Both the position numbers and the translations under genes were made by a program. From an uncultured Eubacteriales bacterium (GTDB lineage: Bacteria > Bacillota > Clostridia > Christensenellales > Aristaeellaceae), in assembly GCA_900553905.1 (NCBI GenBank), contig USFL01000106.1:1-5911 (forward strand): a stretch of 5,911 nucleotides of DNA, written 5' to 3'. The notes beneath the pieces were generated by a model, which had not been told where the DNA came from, did not search any database, and was given only the letters and a program-made list of their open reading frames with translations. Shown in pieces: positions 1-4,979 of this stretch (position 1 is its first letter; each line of letters begins with the position of its first letter).

Positions 1-343
1 CGCCAACGCCCAGCTGGGCGACGCGCTGCTCTCCGCGCCCGATCTGCCGCCGCTGGACGGCGTTCGCGTGCTGCGCGCAGGGGTGCAGCTGGGCGTGCTC
101 AAGGGCAAGGTCTTTGTCCCGGACCACGCGCTGGCCATGGCGCTTTCCCCCGCCTGCGTCCTGCCGTCGCTTGTGCTCGACCGCGCCGGGGCGCTGCGCT
201 ACCAGAGCGGCGAGGCCCTACCCGCGCCGGAGGGCATGAGCGGCTGGGCGCTGGCCGTATATGAAGGCCTTGTTCTGGGCTTTGGCAAGGCCAGCGGCGG
301 ACAGTTCAAAAATCACTATCCAAAGGGCCTGCGCAGGCCGTGA
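1..343 (+). CDS. rsmF: RsmF-type 16S rRNA m5C methyltransferase, C-terminal part (5' end outside window)
   Basis: Only the last 113 residues are visible, read in the frame beginning at base 2 and ending at TGA 341-343. The frame is open to the left edge, so the GTG at 68 is internal and not the start. This piece matches the C-terminal PUA-like RNA-binding domain of the NOL1/NOP2/Sun (RsmB/RsmF) family. The diagnostic signature is the tail G-F-G-K-x-x-x-G-Q-F-K-N-H-Y-P-K-G-L-R, close to the very end, which is typical of RsmF-type enzymes. Family members use S-adenosylmethionine to methylate C5 of specific cytosines in 16S rRNA. The catalytic Rossmann domain with its two cysteines would lie upstream and cannot be checked here. 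The aldo/keto reductase starts 16 bases downstream with no terminator between, so the two are probably co-transcribed. The choice of RsmF rather than a paralogue is by family only. Confidence 0.85.
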   Translation, partial: ANAQLGDALLSAPDLPPLDGVRVLRAGVQLGVLKGKVFVPDHALAMALSPACVLPSLVLDRAGALRYQSGEALPAPEGMSGWALAVYEGLVLGFGKASGGQFKNHYPKGLRRP

Positions 344-346
344 ACC

Positions 347-353
347 AAAGGAG
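347..353 (+). promoter_or_regulatory. Ribosome binding site of the aldo/keto reductase
   Basis: AAAGGAG lies six bases before the ATG at 360. It fixes the reductase start there rather than at an in-frame ATG at 261, which lies inside the methyltransferase gene and would add 33 residues unlike any aldo/keto reductase N-terminus. Confidence 0.85.
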
Positions 354-359
354 CAACGT

Positions 360-1301
360 ATGGAGACCATCCGTTTGAAGGGTATCGACCTGCCCGTATC
401 CCGCCTGTGCGCGGGCGGCTGCCCCGCCGGGGAATACGGCTGGGGGCAGGTGGACCACGATCAGATCGAGGGGGCGCTTCGCCGCGCCTTTGAATGCGGC
501 GTCAATTTCTTCGACACCGCCGATACCTACGGCCTGGGCCGGTCGGAAAGCAACATCGGCCAGGCGCTGCGCGGCGTGCGCGGCCGTGTGGTCATCGCCA
601 GCAAGTTTGGCGTACGCGTGGAAAACGGCCGCACCTTTTACGACAACAGCCCCGCCTACATCGACCGGGCGCTGGCCGCCAGCCTGAAGCGGCTGGGCAC
701 GGACTATATCGACCTCTATCAGGTGCATTACCTGGACGGCGCGACCCCCGTCGATAAAATGATGGAGGCGCTGCTCAAGCACAAGCGGGCCGGGCGCATC
801 CGCGCCATCGGCCTGAGCAACGTGACCCCCGCGCAGGCCGCCGCCTTCGCCCCCTACCGGGACGATGTGGCTTCGTTCCAAAATCACTACAGCCTGGCCC
901 ACCGCGACGACGAGGCCGCCATGCTCGAAACCGCGCGCCTGTTGGGGGCCGCGCCGCTTACCTGGGGCAGCCTGGGGCAGGGCATTCTGACCGGCAAATA
1001 CGGCGCGGACGTGCATTTTGAAAAGGACGACCGCCGCAGCCGCGCCGTGTACGACAACTTTTACGGCGACAAGCTGCGCCAAAACCTGCGCATCGTGGAC
1101 GTGATGCGCCCCATCGCGCAGGCGCACGGCGTGTCCGTGGCGGCGGTGGCGGTGCGCTGGATTCTGGACCATCTGCCCCAGAGCGTGGTCATTGCAGGCA
1201 TGAAAAGCCCCGCCCAGGCCGAGGCCAACACCGTCGCCCTCACCTTCCGCCTGACGCAGGACGAGGTGGCCGCGCTGGAGGCGGCGAGCCGGGAACGCTA
1301 A
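360..1301 (+). CDS. Aldo/keto reductase
   Basis: A 313-residue cytosolic NAD(P)H-dependent oxidoreductase of the aldo/keto reductase superfamily, of normal length for the single-domain (beta/alpha)8 barrel. The whole catalytic tetrad is visible: Asp52 and Tyr57 in FFDTADTYG, Lys82 in IASKFG and His123 in YQVHYLD. Other family signatures are SLKRLGTDYIDLYQ (about 108-121), GRIRAIGLSN (145-154) and a C-terminal cofactor-binding stretch with VVIAGMKSPAQAEAN (276-290). The family reduces aldehydes, ketones or sugar-type carbonyls to alcohols. The substrate cannot be told from sequence, because the loops that define it vary too much. The ATG at 360 is supported by an AAAGGAG site. The gene follows the rRNA methyltransferase closely and converges on the acyl-CoA synthetase gene across a shared terminator. 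Neither neighbour suggests a specific substrate. Nothing looks truncated or degenerate. Confidence 0.93.
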   Translation: METIRLKGIDLPVSRLCAGGCPAGEYGWGQVDHDQIEGALRRAFECGVNFFDTADTYGLGRSESNIGQALRGVRGRVVIASKFGVRVENGRTFYDNSPAYIDRALAASLKRLGTDYIDLYQVHYLDGATPVDKMMEALLKHKRAGRIRAIGLSNVTPAQAAAFAPYRDDVASFQNHYSLAHRDDEAAMLETARLLGAAPLTWGSLGQGILTGKYGADVHFEKDDRRSRAVYDNFYGDKLRQNLRIVDVMRPIAQAHGVSVAAVAVRWILDHLPQSVVIAGMKSPAQAEANTVALTFRLTQDEVAALEAASRER

Positions 1302-1314
1302 GCCCGAAGCGAAC

Positions 1315-1361
1315 AAAAAAGAAGAGAGGACGCGCCCTTTTTCTGCGGCGCGTCCTCTGTT
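1315..1361 (-). terminator. Intrinsic terminator between convergent genes (probably bidirectional)
   Basis: A perfect 12-bp inverted repeat pairs 1325-1336 with 1347-1358 around a 10-base loop. On the minus strand it is followed by a T-rich run (complement of the six A's at 1315-1320), a textbook intrinsic terminator for the acyl-CoA synthetase operon, whose stop codon is at 1371-1373. On the plus strand the same hairpin follows the reductase stop by 23 bases, but its tail (GTTGTGTTT) is a weaker T tract. It therefore probably stops both transcripts, more strongly from the minus side. Confidence 0.85.
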
Positions 1362-1370
1362 GTGTTTAGC

Positions 1371-3527
1371 CTATAGATACAGGTTCATCAGATCCGCGTC
1401 GTAATCCCGCCCGTCGATGCGGAAGAACTTCGGATACACGCCGATGCGCTCAAAGCCCATCTTCTGGCATAGGGAGATGGCGCTGACGTTATCCGAGCGA
1501 ACCTCCAGCTCGATGACGGAAACGCCGCCCTGTCTGGCATGCGCAATCAGATGGTTGACCATCTGCGTGCCGATGCCGCGGTGCCAGTACTTCTTGCGCA
1601 CCGTGACCGACAGGGAGGCGCGGTGCCGGGCCCGCTCGCGGCGCATGCACTTGAGGGCGCCCATGGCGGCCAGCTCGCTGCCGATGAAGCCCAGAAGCAG
1701 CAGGCTGCGGCCGGTGATGCCCTCGATGTAGCCGCGCTCCTGCTCCACGTTCATGTCCAGGCCCTCCGCGCCGAAGGAGAGGTTGTCCGACTCGCCCGCG
1801 ATCTGCGCAAGGTAGGAAAGCGTCATTTCGGCGTCGTCCGGGGTGGCGGGGCGCACGGTCAGGCGGTCCGCGCCGGTATCGGCGTCCGTGCGGCGGATGA
1901 GCTTGCGCTGGATCTTGCCGCTGACGGTCTTGGGCAGCTCGTCCACAAATTCCACGATGCGGGGGTATTTGTAGGGGGCCGTGACCTGCTTGACGTGATT
2001 TTGCAGCTCCTTCTTGAGCGCGTCGGTAGGCTCGTAGCCGCGGTTTTTGACCAGCACCACCGTCGCTTTGACCACCTGCCCGCGGTCGGGATGCGGAACA
2101 GCCGTCACGGCACATTCCAGCACCGCCGGGTGGGTGAGCAGCGCGCTCTCCACCTCGAAGGGCCCGATGCGGTAGCCGCTGGACTTGATGACGTCGTCGC
2201 CGCGGCCGATGAAGTTGTAATAGCCGTCCACATCGCGCCAGGCCATGTCGCCGGTGTGGTACATGCCGTTGTAAAAGACCGCGTCGGTCTGCTCCTGATT
2301 GCGGTAGTAGCCCAGAAACAGGCCCGCCGGATGGCCCTTGTCCAGCCGGATGACGATTTCGCCCTCCACGCCGTCGTCCACGTCCTGCCCGTTTTCGTCC
2401 ACCAGCGCGATGTCGTAGGCGGGCGAGGGACGACCGGTGCTACCGGTCTTGGGTTCCATCCACTTGCTGGTCATCAGCAGCGGCGTGGTTTCGCTCTGGC
2501 CGAAGCCCTCGTGAATCTTCACGCCCGTGAGCCGGAGGAACTGGTCATACACTTCGGGGTTGAGCGGCTCGCCCGCGCAGTTGGCCCATTTGAGGGCGCT
2601 GAGGTCGTAGGCGGCGAGGTCCTCCTTGATAAGGAAGCGGTACACCGTGGGCGGCGCACAGAAGCTGGTCACGCGGTGCTTTTCCAGCATTTTGAGCAAA
2701 TCGGCGGCGATGAAGCGGTCAAAATCGTATACAAACAGCGTTGCTCCGCAGATCCACTGGCCGTAGAGCTTACCCCAGCCCGCCTTGGCCCAGCCGGTGT
2801 CGGCCACGGCCATATGGATGGACTCATCCCCCACGTTGTGCCAGTAATAGGCTGTCACCGTCTGCGCGATGGGATAGGTCCAGCTGTGCGCGGCCATCTT
2901 GGGCATGCCGGTGGTGCCGCTGGTGAAGTAGATGAGCATGATGTCGTCGTTCTTTGGCAGCTCCGCGGGCTTGTCCCACTGCTCGGAGGCGGCGGCCATC
3001 TCGGCGTCAAAATCCGAAAAGCCCGGCTCGTCGCCCAGCGTGAACAGCGCGGTCAGCGTATCGCACTCTGGCGCGGAGGCCAGCACGTGGCCCCGCACCT
3101 CCGGCTCCTCCACGCATAGGATGGCGCAGGCGCTGGAAGCCTGCACGCGGTAGACGATGTCCTTCTTCTGCAGCTGCGCCGTGGCGGGAATCAGCACGCA
3201 GCCCAACTTGAGCAGGCCCACCGCCGCCACCCAGAACTGCCAGCGTCGCTTGAGCATCAGGATTACGGGGTCGCCCTTTTTGAGGCCGTGCGCCTTGAAG
3301 ACGTTGGCCGCCTGGTTGCTCATGCGGCTGATTTCGCCAAAGGTGAAGGTGCGCTCATGCCCCTTGAGGTCGCACCAGATCAGCGCCCGCTTATCGGGCG
3401 AGATGCGCGCATATTCGTCCACCACATCGTAGGCGAAATGGAAATGTTCGGGCACCTTGAGGGTAAAGTTTTTTTCAAAATCCTCCTGAGACGTCAGGTC
3501 GGTACGAATATATCGGTCAGCCAGCAT
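1371..3527 (-). CDS. AMP-forming acyl-CoA synthetase fused to a C-terminal GNAT acetyltransferase domain
   Basis: A 718-residue cytosolic protein. Residues about 1-548 form an ANL-superfamily acyl-CoA synthetase, which activates a carboxylic acid with ATP to an acyl-adenylate and then to acyl-CoA. The core motifs are intact: phosphate loop YFTSGTTGMPK (200-210), GFGQSETT (341-348), YHTGD (423-427), the hinge-region GRGDDVIKSSGYRIGPFE (441-458) and PKTVSGK with catalytic Lys538. The stretch DTGWAKAGWGKLYGQWICGA (243-262) resembles medium-chain/ACSM-type synthetases more than strict acetate enzymes, but chain length is not assignable. Residues about 556-718 form a GNAT domain: acetyl-CoA loop YWHRGIGTQMV (647-657), SDNVSAISLCQKMGF (678-692) and a D-x-D-L-M-x-L-Y-L end. 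A linker of about ten residues joins the two with no frameshift. The ATG at 3527 has a GAAGGAG site (3539-3545) at a longish 11-base spacing. The gene lies 47 bases after the cupin regulator, with no terminator between. The synthetase call is firm; the role of the GNAT half is inferred. Confidence 0.93.
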   Translation of the reverse strand: MLADRYIRTDLTSQEDFEKNFTLKVPEHFHFAYDVVDEYARISPDKRALIWCDLKGHERTFTFGEISRMSNQAANVFKAHGLKKGDPVILMLKRRWQFWVAAVGLLKLGCVLIPATAQLQKKDIVYRVQASSACAILCVEEPEVRGHVLASAPECDTLTALFTLGDEPGFSDFDAEMAAASEQWDKPAELPKNDDIMLIYFTSGTTGMPKMAAHSWTYPIAQTVTAYYWHNVGDESIHMAVADTGWAKAGWGKLYGQWICGATLFVYDFDRFIAADLLKMLEKHRVTSFCAPPTVYRFLIKEDLAAYDLSALKWANCAGEPLNPEVYDQFLRLTGVKIHEGFGQSETTPLLMTSKWMEPKTGSTGRPSPAYDIALVDENGQDVDDGVEGEIVIRLDKGHPAGLFLGYYRNQEQTDAVFYNGMYHTGDMAWRDVDGYYNFIGRGDDVIKSSGYRIGPFEVESALLTHPAVLECAVTAVPHPDRGQVVKATVVLVKNRGYEPTDALKKELQNHVKQVTAPYKYPRIVEFVDELPKTVSGKIQRKLIRRTDADTGADRLTVRPATPDDAEMTLSYLAQIAGESDNLSFGAEGLDMNVEQERGYIEGITGRSLLLLGFIGSELAAMGALKCMRRERARHRASLSVTVRKKYWHRGIGTQMVNHLIAHARQGGVSVIELEVRSDNVSAISLCQKMGFERIGVYPKFFRIDGRDYDADLMNLYL

Positions 3528-3574
3528 ACGGTTTCAAACTCCTTCGGAACGGGGAGATGCGATCGCCCGGACGC

Positions 3575-4132
3575 TTACGGGATCACGATGGCCAGAAAAT
3601 GCACCGCCTCGCCGCCGACGGCCTCCATGGCATGCGGCGTGCGCGAATCATAGTACACGCTGTCGCCGGGATGCAGGACCAAGTCGTTTTTGCCGATCAC
3701 GATGTGCATGGTACCGGAGAGGATGTAGTCAAACTCCTGTCCGTCATGGCTGTTGGGGGTCAACGTCTTGTTGTCCTCCGGGTCCACGACCACATACATC
3801 GGCTCGATCTTGCGGCCAACGAAATTATAGGCCAGGTTGCGGTAGACATACTGGTCATGACAGCTGGTTTCCTCCTGGCCCTTTCCCGCGCGGGTGACGC
3901 TGAGCACGTTGAGGCGCGGCGCCTCGCCGGTCAGGAGCTCTGTCATGTCCACATGAAATACCTCGCCGATCTTGACCAGAAAGCTGATGGGCATATCGAC
4001 CTCGCCGCTTTCATATTTGCGGTATTCTTCGACAGGCACATTGAGCACTTCGGCCATCTTGTCAACGGTGTAGTCCGAAATCTCTCGCAGGTCCAGAATT
4101 CTCATGGCCACTTGCTTTACGGGATCGGACAT
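3575..4132 (-). CDS. XRE-family transcriptional regulator with C-terminal cupin domain
   Basis: A 185-residue DNA-binding regulator. Residues about 10-60 are a helix-turn-helix of the XRE/Cro type (TVDKMAEVLNVPVEEYRKYESG at its core), and about 110-182 are a cupin_2 beta-barrel. Cupin motifs are visible as SHDGQEFDYILSG (128-140) and HPGDSVYYDSRTPHAM (154-169). His129, Glu133 and His167 are candidate metal ligands, although the second His of the classical HxH pair is not present. Such regulators usually bind a small ligand through the cupin and control the adjacent metabolic genes. Here that is the acyl-CoA synthetase, 47 bases downstream in the same operon, so control by a carboxylic acid or its CoA ester is a reasonable guess. 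The ATG at 4132 has GAAGGAGG ten bases upstream. A longer in-frame version from 4228 is ruled out because it would run through the promoter. Autoregulation is likely but unproven. Confidence 0.92.
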   Translation of the reverse strand: MSDPVKQVAMRILDLREISDYTVDKMAEVLNVPVEEYRKYESGEVDMPISFLVKIGEVFHVDMTELLTGEAPRLNVLSVTRAGKGQEETSCHDQYVYRNLAYNFVGRKIEPMYVVVDPEDNKTLTPNSHDGQEFDYILSGTMHIVIGKNDLVLHPGDSVYYDSRTPHAMEAVGGEAVHFLAIVIP

Positions 4133-4142
4133 AACGGGTGCG

Positions 4143-4150
4143 CCTCCTTC
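4143..4150 (-). promoter_or_regulatory. Ribosome binding site of the XRE-cupin regulator
   Basis: GAAGGAGG on the minus strand, a near-perfect anti-Shine-Dalgarno match, ends ten bases before the ATG at 4132. It decides the start against the in-frame upstream ATG at 4228, whose extra 32 residues overlap the TATAAT box and the upstream terminator. Confidence 0.85.
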
Positions 4151-4167
4151 TTGCCCCATCTGGGCAC
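4151..4167 (-). promoter_or_regulatory. Possible operator: short inverted repeat at the transcription start
   Basis: TGCCC (4152-4156) and GGGCA (4162-4166) form a 5-bp dyad with a 5-base centre, between the -10 box and the ribosome binding site of the XRE-cupin operon. Its place at about the transcription start would suit a repressor site, for instance for the cupin regulator itself. Five-base arms are common by chance in GC-rich DNA, so this is only a candidate. Confidence 0.25.
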
Positions 4168-4175
4168 TTTCGCGT

Positions 4176-4205
4176 ATTATAGCACGCAAGCATGGAAAAA
4201 TGCAA
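4176..4205 (-). promoter_or_regulatory. Sigma-A type extended -10 promoter of the XRE-cupin/acyl-CoA synthetase operon
   Basis: A perfect TATAAT sits at 4176-4181 on the minus strand, preceded by TG and one base (TGCTATAAT), the extended -10 form. The best -35 match is TTGCAT at 4200-4205, 18 bases upstream. It keeps only the TTG of the consensus, so the promoter probably leans on the extended -10. Transcription would start near 4169 and leave a leader of about 37 bases before the ATG at 4132. Confidence 0.8.
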
Positions 4206-4228
4206 GAAGCGGCTTTCGCATCCTGCAT
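4196..4228 (-). terminator. Intrinsic terminator of the DUF1538/PII-like operon
   Basis: On the minus strand, 4226-4217 pairs with 4211-4202: GCAGGA then GCG on one side, CGC then TCTTGC on the other, with one G-U pair, one T-T mismatch and a five-base loop. Two more A-T pairs can extend the base to 4228/4200. The stem is followed by a run of five T's (complement of 4196-4200). It begins about a dozen bases after the PII-like stop codon (4241-4243) and overlaps the -35 region of the next operon. Confidence 0.72.
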
Positions 4229-4240
4229 CCTTCCGGTTTT

Positions 4241-4942
4241 TTACTCCTCCTGTTGCCCCGCGGCGGCCATCACGCTGCGCAGGCCCGCCACGCTTTCCAC
4301 AGGCAGGGAAAACATCACCGTGTGCGCCGGGCTTTGTACCCCCGCCTTGTCCATGACGGCGCGCATGATGCGGCTGCGGTCGGCCGCGGCGGTCAGGATC
4401 AGCAGCATCTCCTTCTCCTCGGCGATGGACAGGCCGAAAAACTGGCTGCTTCCGCCCGGATGCGTGCCCTTGGCATGCACCACCGTACCGCCCGCGGCGC
4501 CCGCCGCGCGCGCCGCGTCCATCACGGTATCCACGTGGCCGCGGTTGATAATGGCGATGATCAGTTCATACAGAAACGCAGCGGGCATATCCGTCACCTC
4601 TCCCATGATGATGTCCTGTCCCTCCGTAAGGCTGTGCAGGCTGCTTGCGCCCGCCACGCTGCCCACCGGCGTCATGAAGGCGATGCCCGCGCCGGGCATA
4701 TCCAGCCCCATCTCGCGCACCAGGCGGGCCATCAGCCGCGCGGCCCTGGCGCGCGTGGTCATGGCCCACAGGAGCGTCTTTTCCGTCTCCTCCAGGCCCA
4801 GAAGCCCCAGCAGCTTTTTACCGGCCGTTCCCCGGCAGGGCAGGCTGTGGACCGTTTTGACGCCTTTCTCGCCGAGAAAATCCAGGAACGCTTCCCCGTC
4901 CTCCCGCCCGACGATCAGGTTCATAAGGCACAGGTCGTGCAT
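4241..4942 (-). CDS. Tandem PII-like signalling protein (two GlnB-type domains)
   Basis: A 233-residue soluble protein made of two PII-fold halves, against about 110 residues for a normal single-domain PII protein. The C-terminal half (about 125-222) has clear PII features: ELIIAIINRGHVDTVMDAAR, then GAAGGTVVHAKGT, an FFG after a short T-loop, EKEMLLIL, and a FSLPVESVAGL end. The N-terminal half (about 4-98) follows the same plan in a more diverged form, with VHSLPCRGT, LLGLEETEKTLLWAM and MPGAGIAFMTPVGSVAG. The T-loop segment has no tyrosine, so GlnD-style uridylylation is not expected. PII proteins sense nucleotides or small metabolites and gate transporters or enzymes by direct contact. 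The gene begins 37 bases after the DUF1538 membrane protein gene, which points to that protein as its partner. The ATG at 4942 has GGGGGAGG seven bases upstream (4950-4957). The ligand is unknown. Confidence 0.88.
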   Translation of the reverse strand: MHDLCLMNLIVGREDGEAFLDFLGEKGVKTVHSLPCRGTAGKKLLGLLGLEETEKTLLWAMTTRARAARLMARLVREMGLDMPGAGIAFMTPVGSVAGASSLHSLTEGQDIIMGEVTDMPAAFLYELIIAIINRGHVDTVMDAARAAGAAGGTVVHAKGTHPGGSSQFFGLSIAEEKEMLLILTAAADRSRIMRAVMDKAGVQSPAHTVMFSLPVESVAGLRSVMAAAGQQEE

Positions 4943-4979
4943 GATGCATCCTCCCCCATGCGGCGATGGAACGCGCCGC

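Noticed and set aside
301..895. Near-repeat of a short sequence around 304-320 and 876-890 (both include AAAATCACTA)
   Set aside because: The two copies encode unrelated family motifs, FKNHYP in the methyltransferase and FQNHYS in the reductase. This is a coincidence of conserved residues, not a DNA repeat.
306..1316. A 336-codon minus-strand open frame opposite the aldo/keto reductase
   Set aside because: It is the antisense of a gene with an intact catalytic tetrad. It also crosses the end of the methyltransferase gene and has low-complexity composition.
1540..1870. Possible split of the acyl-CoA synthetase and GNAT halves into two genes
   Set aside because: There is no stop codon or frameshift between the halves, and I saw no convincing ribosome binding site and start near residue 556, so one fused product is the simplest reading.
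1539..3119. A 526-codon plus-strand open frame opposite the acyl-CoA synthetase
   Set aside because: It is the antisense of a gene with all its family motifs, has a biased His/Val/Gly/Arg composition and shows no recognisable domain.
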